This document shows, piece after piece, positions 48,015 through 57,028 of a stretch of 64,000 nt of DNA. The first letter of the stretch is position 1. The number at the start of each line of letters is the position of its first letter. Below the pieces are notes generated by a model. The model was not told the DNA's origin. It saw nothing but the letters and a program-made list of their open reading frames with translations, and ran no database searches. A program made the translations under genes and the position numbers. Source of the DNA: Vibrio coralliirubri (GTDB lineage: Bacteria; Pseudomonadota; Gammaproteobacteria; Enterobacterales; Vibrionaceae); the NCBI RefSeq assembly GCF_024347375.1, contig NZ_AP025470.1, positions 2,418,001-2,482,000 on the forward strand, written 5' to 3'.

Positions 48015-48045
48015 AAATTATTAAATATTCTCATTTTAATAATTT
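48015..48045. promoter_or_regulatory. AT-rich inverted repeat upstream of gloA-nemA
   Basis: Perfect 11-bp arms AAATTATTAAA / TTTAATAATTT with a 9-base spacer, 144 bp before the gloA start. A possible operator or transcript hairpin; no regulator is identified. Confidence 0.4.
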
Positions 48046-48084
48046 TTTGTTATTAACATATTGACTAGTACAAACTAAAAGATA

Positions 48085-48112
48085 CAAAAAAGGGAAGCCA
48101 ATGCTCCCCTTA
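48085..48112 (-). terminator. Terminator after lysR
   Basis: Stem AAGGGGAGC / GCTTCCCTT with one G-T pair, short loop, six T on the minus strand. Confidence 0.85.
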
Positions 48113-48127
48113 GATTTAGACTCTCAA

Positions 48128-49063
48128 TTAAAATCGCAACCGCCTATCTTTAAGCGCCCTCGACATCGAGTCTGATGTACTGATGACTTGTTCTCTGAAC
48201 CATTTATGAGCAGGATCGCTGTTCTGCTTCTTCAACCAAATCAGGTAATGAGACATCGGCTGATATTCAAAGGGTGGCTTGAACAGCTGTAAACTTAATT
48301 TTTCTTGGAACTGCACGGCCATAGATAAAGGCACGACAGTGATGTAATCGGATTGGCTACACAGCAAGATATTACTGAACAGCGAACGCCCGTGAAACAC
48401 GATTTTACGCTGGGACAGATCCAAAGAAGTGTAGTGATTCAAACTTCGAACTTTGCGTCGTGTTCTGTCTAATACGGCATGCTTTTCACTTAAGAACTGA
48501 GCTTCGCTGATTTCACCTTGAATTCGCGGGTGATCAGAACGACACACGATCACAAACTCGCCTTCATAAAGTGTTTCACTGACGATACTGGGGTGTTCAG
48601 GCACCACAATATCGATCATCGCATCGAACTCTTGCGTCAAAAGATCTTCGTAAATGCGCTCATCACTGTCTGGTTGATCAAAGACTTCCAACGACAAGTT
48701 TTGATTAGGAAGCTCCGCGAAACTATTGAGCAGCACCCACTGTAAGTGCTCAGGTGCAGAAATAACAAACTTACGCTCAGAGGATTGCTCATCAAAATTA
48801 GCCATCGACTGAAACACGCCATTGAGTTCATTGATCGGCGCTTTAATTTGTTCATACAAGCTTTGCGCATAAGACGTAGGCGCAACACCTCTTCCTTTGC
48901 GAACAAAAAGCTCTTGGCCAATCTCTTTTTTTAGGCGGGCTAATGCGGTACTGATGGTCGATTGATTGGTACTGAGTTGATCCGCAGCTTTACTTAAACT
49001 GCCCTGCTCCATCACCGCAGAAAACACGGCAAGTAGATTGAAGTTGGGGATGTCGTTGCTCAT
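48128..49063 (-). CDS. LysR-family transcriptional regulator
   Basis: 311 residues. N-terminal helix-turn-helix NLLAVFSAVMEQGSLSKAADQLSTNQSTISTALARLKKEIGQELF, then a LysR substrate domain (EGEFVIVCRSDHPRI, and a C-terminal SHYLIWLKKQNSDPAHKWFREQV typical of the NahR/LinR branch). Divergent from the FadL-type porin gene, with a palindrome at 49099-49116 36 bp from its start. It probably controls that gene and the two units further right (see the shared motif). Confidence 0.93.
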   Translation of the reverse strand: MSNDIPNFNLLAVFSAVMEQGSLSKAADQLSTNQSTISTALARLKKEIGQELFVRKGRGVAPTSYAQSLYEQIKAPINELNGVFQSMANFDEQSSERKFVISAPEHLQWVLLNSFAELPNQNLSLEVFDQPDSDERIYEDLLTQEFDAMIDIVVPEHPSIVSETLYEGEFVIVCRSDHPRIQGEISEAQFLSEKHAVLDRTRRKVRSLNHYTSLDLSQRKIVFHGRSLFSNILLCSQSDYITVVPLSMAVQFQEKLSLQLFKPPFEYQPMSHYLIWLKKQNSDPAHKWFREQVISTSDSMSRALKDRRLRF

Positions 49064-49098
49064 ATATCATTACTCGTTAGGCGACCATGAGCACCATA

Positions 49099-49116
49099 CT
49101 ATCGTAAAAACGATAG
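49099..49116. promoter_or_regulatory. Palindrome A, probable LysR operator (FadL/lysR)
   Basis: CTATCGTAAAAACGATAG: perfect 7-bp arms with a 4-base centre. It is the first of three related palindromes with ATCG...ACGAT. Confidence 0.6.
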
Positions 49117-49197
49117 AATGAAATAAGAATCCCTCGTTTAAAGTCCCAAATTGAGACACTAACATCCCGCGTAATTAGTTTCTTAATAGGTTTCCCC

Positions 49198-50433
49198 ATG
49201 AAAAAACATTACCTTGCCATCACTATTGCGATGATGACGAGTAACGCGATGCTTTCAAACCCAGCACAAGCTGCGGCTCACCTTCTTCCTGAACTTGGTT
49301 CCCTCAACGCAAGTACCGCAGGCGCAGGATCGGCAGCGTTAGCTGAAAGTGCGTTAACCGCATGGACTAACCCTGCCGCTATGTCTCAGCTAGAAAACCC
49401 TGAACTCACCGTCAATCTGGCTGGCCTCTACACAGACATCAACTATTCAGACACAGACCCAACAGAGCGTTTTGACAGTAACATTGAGGCTGGTGGTTGG
49501 GCTCCGGTAGGAAGCTTCTACTTTGTTGCCCCTATCAACGACAAATTTCACGCTGGTTTTGCTTTGGCTTCTCAAGGTGGTTCAGGGATCGATTATGGTG
49601 ATAACTTTTCTGGGCAGCGTCTATTAAAGAACGTTGAGTTCATGACTGTTCAACTGATGCCTTCGATATCTTACAAAGTGAATGAGCAGTTTTCGCTGGG
49701 TGCCTCTATCAATGCGGAATACCTCACTGCGAACGGCGAGTTGAACCCTTTTATCGGCACTGGCGACATTGGGTCTGAGCATTTATTCGAAGCAGACGCG
49801 GATGATTTCACGGTTGGCTACTCTCTTAGTGCCTTTTACCAACCGAACGAACAACATCGTTTTGGCTTTATGTACCGCTCTGAACTTGCTCATTACGGTG
49901 AGGGTGATCTTCAACATTCGGCTAGCGACACCAAACGCGATGTTGGGCTCGACTTTATCATGCCTCAACACATCCAAATTAGCGGCGTGCACGCCGTCAA
50001 TGACCAATGGGACATGTTGTGGAGTGTGACTTGGTATGACCTATCAACATGGACAGACCTCACGTTAGACATCAATGATAACTCAGTAAAAGTTGTCGAC
50101 CGTAACTTTGACGATGTGTGGAACCTAGCCATAGGTACTCATTACCAAATCACCCCAACCTTGCGACTAGAAACAGGCATCAGCTACGAAACTTCGCCGC
50201 AAGATGACGCAACTCATCAATATATGGATCTTCCTGTAGGCGAAACCAAGCGTATCGGCGCAGGTGTTACCTATGCGCTAAACAAGAGCTGGGAGCTGCG
50301 CGCTTACTACGATTACATCGATCTGGACGAGCCTGAGTTGAATTACTCAAACGGGCAAGTTATCAATGTTCAAGGCGCTTATGACAACAGCGCACACTTC
50401 TTTGGTATGCAAGCGAACTACCGCTTCCTGTAA
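49198..50433 (+). CDS. FadL/OmpP1/TodX-type outer-membrane transporter
   Basis: 411 residues with a signal peptide (about 1-25, ending NPAQA-AAHLLPELG) and the FadL N-terminal pattern STAGAGSAALAESALTAWTNPAAMS. The rest is a beta-barrel with a C-terminal aromatic strand HFFGMQANYRFL. FadL proteins admit long-chain fatty acids and other hydrophobic compounds. Next to a LysR and upstream of an alkylsulfatase, so uptake of alkyl sulfates or alcohols is a plausible, unproven role. Confidence 0.9.
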   Translation: MKKHYLAITIAMMTSNAMLSNPAQAAAHLLPELGSLNASTAGAGSAALAESALTAWTNPAAMSQLENPELTVNLAGLYTDINYSDTDPTERFDSNIEAGGWAPVGSFYFVAPINDKFHAGFALASQGGSGIDYGDNFSGQRLLKNVEFMTVQLMPSISYKVNEQFSLGASINAEYLTANGELNPFIGTGDIGSEHLFEADADDFTVGYSLSAFYQPNEQHRFGFMYRSELAHYGEGDLQHSASDTKRDVGLDFIMPQHIQISGVHAVNDQWDMLWSVTWYDLSTWTDLTLDINDNSVKVVDRNFDDVWNLAIGTHYQITPTLRLETGISYETSPQDDATHQYMDLPVGETKRIGAGVTYALNKSWELRAYYDYIDLDEPELNYSNGQVINVQGAYDNSAHFFGMQANYRFL

Positions 50434-50515
50434 AGCATCAGTCTCGACCTTTTCGTCGATTATCTATGAGTAACGCACCGTACCCGATTCATGGCTTCAC
50501 TCGTGCACCACATCA

Positions 50516-50542
50516 AGGCCTAGCTATCCGCTAGGTCTTTCT
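50516..50542 (+). terminator. Terminator-like hairpin after FadL gene
   Basis: Stem AGGCCTAGC / GCTAGGTCT (one G-T pair) around TATCC, followed by TTTCTC. Confidence 0.6.
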
Positions 50543-50970
50543 CTATCTGTTCTTCAACTGCAATGTTTCATCCCCATTCAACATCGCATTTGATTGGGTT
50601 AGGTTACCTATTCAATAGAACATAAACAATACGATATTGTCTCGTTTATCATGACACTGTGTTCAGCGACATTGAGATATACATTTGAGGAATTAAAGCT
50701 ACAATATGTCGAATTCAGCACTCAACCGTAAGAAAAAACGTATTTACCCAGTGCTCAAAAAACTATTATCAGTTATATGTCATCCATCATTCGTTTCTGT
50801 TACTCCCTTTATTGTAAGAAGCGTGTAAAAAGATAAATTCTGCCAAATTGCTTATTGATGCTTTTATTAGTCATTTCATTGATCCAAACCAAATTAACTA
50901 ACGATGTTTTAAAGCCGAATTTGAGCGCTAGCAAATAATTCAATCTACCGATTTAGAGTAATAGTGACTC

Positions 50971-51001
50971 ATCGTAATTACGATATTATCAAATCGTAAT
51001 T
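50971..51001. promoter_or_regulatory. Palindrome B and half-site, probable LysR operator
   Basis: ATCGTAATTACGAT (50971-50984) is a perfect palindrome; a direct half-site ATCGTAATT follows at 50993-51001, 22 bp further. Both match palindrome A. Confidence 0.55.
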
Positions 51002-51078
51002 CTGGGTAGATACTGCTCAAAACTCTTCCTATTATCCTGCTAACAAATCAATTCTTAGCCCAAACAGAATGCTGACAA

Positions 51079-51240
51079 ATGTTTTACAACACTATGTCAA
51101 TTGCCATGGAAGCCCCCCTCGACAGACGAGGTATTACACGTAAAGAAGACAATAGCGAAAAGAACGAGCCTAATATTTCGTTCGACAGCGCATCGTCATT
51201 CAACCTGCGTTTCAGGCTAACAATAAGAATTGGTTTGTAA
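51079..51240 (+). CDS. Possible 53-aa small protein (doubtful)
   Basis: An open frame ATG 51079 to TAA 51240, with a second ATG at 51094 and a third at 51106 (MEAPLDRRGITRKED). It is hydrophilic in the middle with a basic C-terminus. There is no good ribosome binding site and no recognised family, so it may be chance or a remnant. Confidence 0.2.
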   Translation: MFYNTMSIAMEAPLDRRGITRKEDNSEKNEPNISFDSASSFNLRFRLTIRIGL

Positions 51241-51433
51241 GGAAGCATATTCGCTTCTTGATACCGAGAATCGGTTGTCTGGATTGAGTAGTATCACTTT
51301 AAATACCATCTATTACTTTTGTTTATTATGCGCACCAATCTACCCACATAATAGACATCTACTTTTTAAGATGTCATTAAAAGTTAGACTTCTAGGCTGC
51401 AAATTCTCTCTTCTTATTGATGTAGGTTGAGAT

Positions 51434-52045
51434 ATGAACTTTATTAAAATCGTTTTCAAGAAAATCTGGGCCGTTGTGATGGTCTTGATTAAATTCTGCC
51501 TGTTTATGGCGGTGATGTTTGCTGGAGCATGGGCTCTTGCACCATTAGGCACAATCCATTCCAAAGACATCGACATGTCTCAATTCAACAATCATCCCAA
51601 TGAAATGATGATGAACTTCTTCCAGATGGAGTCCTTCTCTGGTTACTTGTTCTCAGTGACCATTGCTGTGGTTTTAGCCGGTGTTTACGGCATGTGGCAG
51701 TTGCATGAACTGGGTGTGCATAAAGCAAAAGAGCACAAAAGCGCTCACGTTCAAATCGTGTTTGCACTATCACTTTGCGGACTCTTCATCAGCAAAACAT
51801 TCTGGGTTATCGCATTGGTTATCGCATTGGCGAACTGGAAACATATTGGTCAATCACTGAGTGATGTGATTCGCCGTGGTGTTCAGCCTAAACAAGACGC
51901 GACCAATACAGAGACAGCCGCAGTCCACGTATCACCTGAACAACCGGTAACAGAGCCGTCTGCAGTAGAGCAATCTTCAAAAGAGCAGGCTTCAGAAGAA
52001 AAGACTCCAACAACACCATCCGCTACAGAAAAAGAGGTCGCATAA
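51434..52045 (+). CDS. Inner-membrane protein paired with HlyD-type adaptor
   Basis: 203 residues. Three to four hydrophobic segments (about 10-38, 68-92, 108-135) followed by a hydrophilic, Thr/Glu/Pro-rich C-terminal tail (about 150-203). No family was recognised with certainty; the pairing recalls the YibI-YibH type, where a small inner-membrane protein precedes a HlyD-like protein. Stop and next start overlap as TAATG at 52043-52047. Confidence 0.75.
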   Translation: MNFIKIVFKKIWAVVMVLIKFCLFMAVMFAGAWALAPLGTIHSKDIDMSQFNNHPNEMMMNFFQMESFSGYLFSVTIAVVLAGVYGMWQLHELGVHKAKEHKSAHVQIVFALSLCGLFISKTFWVIALVIALANWKHIGQSLSDVIRRGVQPKQDATNTETAAVHVSPEQPVTEPSAVEQSSKEQASEEKTPTTPSATEKEVA

Positions 52046-53034
52046 TGAAAGAGATGATGATCCCATACATCCTAATTGTATGGTCACTGTTTGCGACAGG
52101 CGCACTTAAGAAGAACTTCAAGAACTACACATGGGCTGCCATTGGCGGCGTAACGATTCTTGCGGTATTAGCGGTAATCTCTCGCTTGTGGGCACCCGTT
52201 GATTTAACCAACTCAACCACAGTGAAAGCACCACACGCGGTGATGTCACCAATCTTTGGCCAGCAGATCGACCAAGTGCTTGTTGAGCACAACCAAATGG
52301 TTAAAGAAGGCGACGTAATTTACACACTCGTCGACATCGACTCTGCCGCAGACAAAGCAAAGATCGAATCTTCAATTGTTCAGAAAGAAGAAGAGATCAA
52401 GCAAATGAATCGCGACTTAGAGCGTGCTGAAACGTCACCTGAAATCTTCAATATGCGTGACGTAGAAAAGTACGACTCTGATCTTCGAGTGCTGCACGCT
52501 GAACTTGTGTCGTTAAAAGCCGATTTACAAAAAGTAAATTGGGCGCAAGAGAAAAAGACCATTAGAGCTGAGTTTGACGGTCAGGTTTCGATAGTGAACA
52601 TTGCTGAAGGTTCTGTTATGGGTAACATGCACCTCTACAACACCAGCAAAAAATTCCTTGAGATGCGTATTTCAGACCAAACTTACAACTATGTTCAAGT
52701 TGGGGACTTCGCTGAGTTCTTCGTTGACGCATACCCAGGTCACGTATTCCGAGCAAAAGTACACAGCTTTAATGCCGGTACTGGTGAGTCGAGCATTTCT
52801 CCACTTCAGGGGCCACAAAGTGTCGGTCAACACGTAGTAAGAAACGGCAATGGTTTAGGTCGTACCATCGTACTTGAGATCATTGAACCAGAAGGTTACA
52901 ACATCCCTATTGGTTCAACTGGCGCGGCTTGGATCTCGGCTGAGAAGCCACATCCGTTCTGGGGTTTCATCGATGTAATCGGCGCAGCAACGGTTCGCCT
53001 ACAATCTTACAAGTCATACTTAGGTGCTTGGTAA
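52045..53034 (+). CDS. HlyD/EmrA-type membrane-fusion (YibH-like) protein
   Basis: 329 residues. One N-terminal membrane region (two hydrophobic stretches at about 5-22 and 28-48), a biotinyl-lipoyl-like half (VMSPIFGQQIDQVLVEHNQMVKEGDVIYTL), a coiled-coil hairpin (about 105-175), the second lipoyl half (IRAEFDGQVSIVNIAEGSVM) and a beta-barrel. No inner-membrane pump or TolC partner is encoded beside it. Periplasmic adaptor of unknown cargo. Confidence 0.85.
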   Translation: MKEMMIPYILIVWSLFATGALKKNFKNYTWAAIGGVTILAVLAVISRLWAPVDLTNSTTVKAPHAVMSPIFGQQIDQVLVEHNQMVKEGDVIYTLVDIDSAADKAKIESSIVQKEEEIKQMNRDLERAETSPEIFNMRDVEKYDSDLRVLHAELVSLKADLQKVNWAQEKKTIRAEFDGQVSIVNIAEGSVMGNMHLYNTSKKFLEMRISDQTYNYVQVGDFAEFFVDAYPGHVFRAKVHSFNAGTGESSISPLQGPQSVGQHVVRNGNGLGRTIVLEIIEPEGYNIPIGSTGAAWISAEKPHPFWGFIDVIGAATVRLQSYKSYLGAW

Positions 53035-53147
53035 TACTTAAGCTCTTAGTAAACGATTAGCTCTTGATAAGCAATTAAATATTCAATGATTTGGCTGTTA
53101 TTCACTCGTATAACAGCCACTCATGAACTAGCGACTAATTGTAAAAC

Positions 53148-53174
53148 AAATGCCCCGAATTTCGGGGCATTTTT
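53148..53174 (+). terminator. Terminator after the HlyD-type gene
   Basis: Stem AAATGCCCCGAA / TTCGGGGCATTT with a T tail. The rest of the 329-bp gap 53035-53363 contains palindrome C and the alkylsulfatase promoter. Confidence 0.9.
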
Positions 53175-53250
53175 ATATCTGTTGCAAGCTCATTTGCGAA
53201 TTGATTTAGATCAAAAATTAATCGCCAATACAATCATTATAGAAATAAAC

Positions 53251-53266
53251 CATCGAAAAAACGATG
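53251..53266. promoter_or_regulatory. Palindrome C, probable LysR operator (alkylsulfatase)
   Basis: CATCG-AAAAAA-CGATG, differing from the core of palindrome A (ATCGTAAAAACGAT) at one base, 97 bp before the alkylsulfatase ATG. Confidence 0.55.
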
Positions 53267-53363
53267 AGTTGAAATCTTATTAGCGCGTAGATAGCGACCT
53301 CCCCCACCTCTATCATTTGGCTCAAGAAATCCAATTCCTGTATCAAAATATAAGGTCACGACC

Positions 53364-55340
53364 ATGACTAATACTTTCAAAAAAATGGCGCTTCCTGTTG
53401 CTATCGCGAGCGCTCTACTTGCTTCTGGTTTTGCATCTGCAACGCCAACTGTAGAAGCGACATCGAAAGCCGGCCAAAAACTTCAGACAGCAAATGCTGC
53501 GCAATACCAAAACATTGATCTTGATGCTCGCTACAAGAGCGAGGTTCTATTCGAACACAAATCAAACCTATTCTGGGGTAAAGGCGAGCGCATCCAAGTT
53601 GTTTCGAAAACGGGCGACTCACTGGCTTACACAGAAGAGTCTGATAACGTTCATCCAATCCTCACCAAGCATGGTCGTAAAATGGACCAAGCAATCATCA
53701 AAGTAGATGACAACGTATATCTTGGTTACGGTTTCGGTCTAGATACACCCGTCATGATTGAAGGTACGGACGGCATCATCATTGTTGATCCAGGCGAGTC
53801 AGTAGAAATGGCTCAATCGGTTAAAGATCAGTTCCGTCAAATCACCGACAAGCCGGTTAAAGCAATCATCTATTCTCACAACCACATCGACCACATCTCT
53901 GGTGTGCGAGCATGGGTTACTGACGAAGAAGTGGCATCAGGTGAAGTAAAAATCATCGCTGAAGAAGGCCTAACCGCTGCCGTGGCTAACTGGTCTTCAA
54001 ACCTAGGTACTCTATTTGGTCACCGTACTTCTTACACCGGCGCTAAGCACGTAGAAGAAGGCGAACACGGCACAGTAAACGACGGCCTTGGTCCACGCTT
54101 CATGCAAGGTGCTATCTCGTTCATCGAACCAAACCTGCTTGTACCAAGCCAAAGCCACATCGAAATCGAAATTGCTGGCGTGAAAATGCACATCGAGAAC
54201 GTGCCATCTGAAACTAAAGATGAGCTAGTGGTTTACTTCCCAGATCAGAAAATCCTGCACGCGGCTGAAGTACTTCAAGGTGAGAACTTCCCTAACCTTC
54301 ACACCATCCGTGGTACTAAATTCCGTGACCCATCAATGTGGTTCAAGGGCATCGACGTAATGCGTAAGTTCGACACTGAGATCATGATTAACTCTCACGG
54401 TCGTCCTGTTGAAGGCAAAGAAGCGGTAGCTGACGTACTAACGGCTTACCGTGATGCGATTCAATACACTCATGACCAAACTATCCGTTACATGAACAAA
54501 GGTATGACGCCAGACGAGCTAGTTGAAGTAGTTAAACTTCCTAAGCACCTTGCAGAACACCCTTGGTTAGGTGAGCACTACGGTACCGTTGCACACGCCG
54601 TGCGTCAGATTTACGTAGGTTACAACGGTTTTTTCGAAGCGGATCCATGGCAGCTAGAGCCAATGGCTTACGAGCAACGCGCTAAAGCATTCGTAGAGAT
54701 CATGGGCGGTCGTGACAACATCCTTACTACTGCACAAGCAGCAATTAAGGCTGAAAACTACACATTTGCAGCAGAAATTCTTTCTTACCCAATCACGGTA
54801 AACAAGCAAGATATGGAAGCTCGTGAGATGAAAGCACAAGCTTACAAAGCATGGGCTGCAGACCAAGTGAACATCAACTGGCGTAACTGGGCGCTTAACG
54901 CGGCGGCTGAACTAGAGAACAAACGTGACTTCTCTAACATGATCAGCTTCGCTTCTGTTGACGTTCTTACCGCGCTACCAAGCAAGCAGATCTTCGACAT
55001 GATGACTTCAACGCTTATCGCAGAAAGCTCGTTAGACGTAAACATGATGCTAACGTACAACTTCTCTGATACGAACGAAGCATTCACTATCGAAATTCGT
55101 AACGGTATTGCTCAGCTACACGAAGAAGCAGTAAAAGACGCAGACGTTCAAATCGACACCACTCGTGCAGTACTGAACCAAATCTTGATTGCGGGCCCAA
55201 ACGCTCAACAAGTGATTGGTACCAACCTACAGTCTGGTGCATTCACGTTCTCGAATGGCGACATCAAAGGCTTCGGTCAATTCATGAGCTACTTCGATAA
55301 GGCAATGACTCCAGAAGAAATCATGCTCATCGTTCGCTAA
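53364..55340 (+). CDS. Alkyl sulfatase (SdsA1-type, metallo-beta-lactamase fold)
   Basis: 658 residues with a Sec signal peptide (about 1-26, ending GFASA). The catalytic MBL motif SHNHIDHISG puts His172, His174, Asp176 and His177 at almost the same positions as in Pseudomonas SdsA1. Further motifs HIENVPSETKDELVVYFPDQKILHAAEVLQG and NSHGRPVEG bind the second metal. A dimerisation domain follows (about 400-530) and a C-terminal SCP2-like domain. It hydrolyses alkyl sulfates such as SDS to alcohol and sulfate, here probably in the periplasm or outside. Confidence 0.95.
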   Translation: MTNTFKKMALPVAIASALLASGFASATPTVEATSKAGQKLQTANAAQYQNIDLDARYKSEVLFEHKSNLFWGKGERIQVVSKTGDSLAYTEESDNVHPILTKHGRKMDQAIIKVDDNVYLGYGFGLDTPVMIEGTDGIIIVDPGESVEMAQSVKDQFRQITDKPVKAIIYSHNHIDHISGVRAWVTDEEVASGEVKIIAEEGLTAAVANWSSNLGTLFGHRTSYTGAKHVEEGEHGTVNDGLGPRFMQGAISFIEPNLLVPSQSHIEIEIAGVKMHIENVPSETKDELVVYFPDQKILHAAEVLQGENFPNLHTIRGTKFRDPSMWFKGIDVMRKFDTEIMINSHGRPVEGKEAVADVLTAYRDAIQYTHDQTIRYMNKGMTPDELVEVVKLPKHLAEHPWLGEHYGTVAHAVRQIYVGYNGFFEADPWQLEPMAYEQRAKAFVEIMGGRDNILTTAQAAIKAENYTFAAEILSYPITVNKQDMEAREMKAQAYKAWAADQVNINWRNWALNAAAELENKRDFSNMISFASVDVLTALPSKQIFDMMTSTLIAESSLDVNMMLTYNFSDTNEAFTIEIRNGIAQLHEEAVKDADVQIDTTRAVLNQILIAGPNAQQVIGTNLQSGAFTFSNGDIKGFGQFMSYFDKAMTPEEIMLIVR

Positions 55341-55476
55341 TAGCGAGTTCGAACGGTCACTCTTTGGCGATAGTTCTTCGACGATGGCTCTTTGACGAAA
55401 GCTACTTAGCAAACAATCTCGCTAAATATCTATCAGTCGATTCGCTGACCGCTTCACATGGACGACAAACAAATAC

Positions 55477-55502
55477 AGGGACCCTTTGTGGTCCCTTTTT
55501 TA
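55477..55502 (+). terminator. Terminator after the alkylsulfatase gene
   Basis: Stem GGGACC / GGTCCC with loop CTTTGT and six T. Confidence 0.88.
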
Positions 55503-55562
55503 TCGTTAGGTTCGGCTTTTGCCGTCAGCTTCTTAACCCTGTTACAGGTCTCGATAACCATT

Positions 55563-56051
55563 ATGTTAAAACGATTTGCTTTGATTCTTTCACTCACCTC
55601 TTCACTCACGTTTGCCTGCGGTCTTCACCAAGATACCGGATTTAGTTTGGTGACAGAGCCCGGTTCGCTCGAGGTATTTGGCAACGTCATCACAGCCAGA
55701 CAAGACAATGAATTCAACAACCTCAATAAGCCTGATCACTTTCGACTCTTTGCCATCAAAGCCGCGCTTGCGAAACCCCACCCAAGCAAAATTGAATTCA
55801 ACTTATTCGAAGCGATTAAAGGTCATTACAGCCAAGTGAAGTTTGAGAAAGGTGTCGATGTGTCAGGCAGAGATACTTTGCCTACCGAAGAAGATCTACT
55901 GTTAATTACTGAACTCGATGTGTTCGATGCGCTTGCAACGGGCACCATATCTTGGGATCACGCGACACTAAACGGCTTAGTGATCATCAACGGCCCACAA
56001 GATAAACGAGAACAGCTTGAAGATTGGCTTGGTGATATTCTTGAAGGGTAA
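55563..56051 (+). CDS. Exported protein of unknown function
   Basis: 162 residues from ATG 55563 (MLKRFALILSLTSSLTFACGLHQDTG), a signal peptide that ends near a Cys (possible but atypical lipobox TFAC). The in-frame codon at 55458 lies in the terminator of the gene before, so it is rejected. The body is soluble, with FRLFAIKAALAKPHPSKIEFNLFEAIKGHYSQVKF. No family recognised. Its own promoter must lie in 55503-55562. Confidence 0.7.
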   Translation: MLKRFALILSLTSSLTFACGLHQDTGFSLVTEPGSLEVFGNVITARQDNEFNNLNKPDHFRLFAIKAALAKPHPSKIEFNLFEAIKGHYSQVKFEKGVDVSGRDTLPTEEDLLLITELDVFDALATGTISWDHATLNGLVIINGPQDKREQLEDWLGDILEG

Positions 56052-56147
56052 TAGCTTAAAGCAGAACAGATAAAATAAAGCGGAACAGATAAAAAGTCGT
56101 CAAACCCTCGGACTTCAGAACATTGAGGGTTCAACGACAAACTTAAA

Positions 56148-57020
56148 TCAAAAAAGCGTAGGCAGTGGAATCAACTCCAATCCCAGCACACCACTGATGC
56201 TCATTACCACCAGCAGAGAGACCTTGAAGACCGTCTTTGACCACTGGATGTAGTTGAGGCAATCGACTTTGCGGAATGTCACTTTGGTCCACATAAAACA
56301 GACTGCTGCCGACACCGCTAGGTATTCATAGCCTGCTTCTCCGAGTAAGAACAGCGCTAAAGAGACTGCGCCAAACGCCACCACATAGGCTTTCATGTGT
56401 TGATGCGCTTTGTCGACGCCCTCTTTCACCGGTAACACGGGAATGCCTGCATCTCGATAATCTTGTATGCGGAACATCGCGATCGCGTACGAGTGTGGCA
56501 TTTGCCATAAGCAGAACATCACAAACAACAATACTGCTTCAAGGCTGATGTAATTAGTCACCGCCAAGTAACCCACCAATGGCGGAACCGCGCCCGAAAT
56601 ACTGCCGACTAAAGTGCCGTAAACCGATGTACGCTTGTACCACATGGTGTAGAAAAAGACGTAAAACACATAGCCAAGCAACACCATGACCGCAGAGATC
56701 GGATTAGCGAACTGAAACAGCAGAGCAGTGCCTAAGAGCAGTAAAACCAAGGCATAGACAAACGCGACGTCTGTATTGATGTTACCCTGAACCAATTCTC
56801 GATTTTGTGTGCGCTTCATCTTTTGGTCGATGTCTCGATCAAAGATGTTGTTCACAACACAACCTGATGCAATCACAAGTCCCACACCCGCTAATGTTGT
56901 CACTAACAACATCGCATTGGCTGGTTCTGTTTTTGCGGCAAGGAAGAACCCCGCCGCAACAGAAATCAGGTTACCGAAAATGATGCCCGGCTTGGTGATA
57001 GACAGATATCTTTTCAGCAT
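56148..57020 (-). CDS. cyoE: Protohaem IX farnesyltransferase
   Basis: 290 residues, UbiA-type prenyltransferase with seven or more membrane helices. Substrate motifs NNIFDRDIDQKMKRTQNRELVQG and the second region YRDAGIPVLPVKEGVDKAHQHM are present. It makes haem O for the cytochrome bo oxidase encoded just upstream in the same operon. Confidence 0.97.
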   Translation of the reverse strand: MLKRYLSITKPGIIFGNLISVAAGFFLAAKTEPANAMLLVTTLAGVGLVIASGCVVNNIFDRDIDQKMKRTQNRELVQGNINTDVAFVYALVLLLLGTALLFQFANPISAVMVLLGYVFYVFFYTMWYKRTSVYGTLVGSISGAVPPLVGYLAVTNYISLEAVLLFVMFCLWQMPHSYAIAMFRIQDYRDAGIPVLPVKEGVDKAHQHMKAYVVAFGAVSLALFLLGEAGYEYLAVSAAVCFMWTKVTFRKVDCLNYIQWSKTVFKVSLLVVMSISGVLGLELIPLPTLF

Positions 57021-57028
57021 ACCCTAGC

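Larger units (their letters stand above)
50543..51433. other. 0.9-kb region without a clear gene, upstream of the membrane-adaptor operon
   Basis: Apart from palindrome B (50971-51001), a 53-codon open frame (51079-51240) and a small CCTCG-ACAGA-CGAGG hairpin near 51117-51131, I see nothing. The region is AT-rich and appears to be a long leader or regulatory region. Confidence 0.5.

Noticed and set aside
47872..48034. 65-codon open frame overlapping the gloA start
   Set aside because: No ribosome binding site, no recognisable sequence, and it overlaps gloA in another frame.
50434..51433. Riboswitch or tRNA in the long gap
   Set aside because: No tRNA cloverleaf or known riboswitch core could be recognised by eye.
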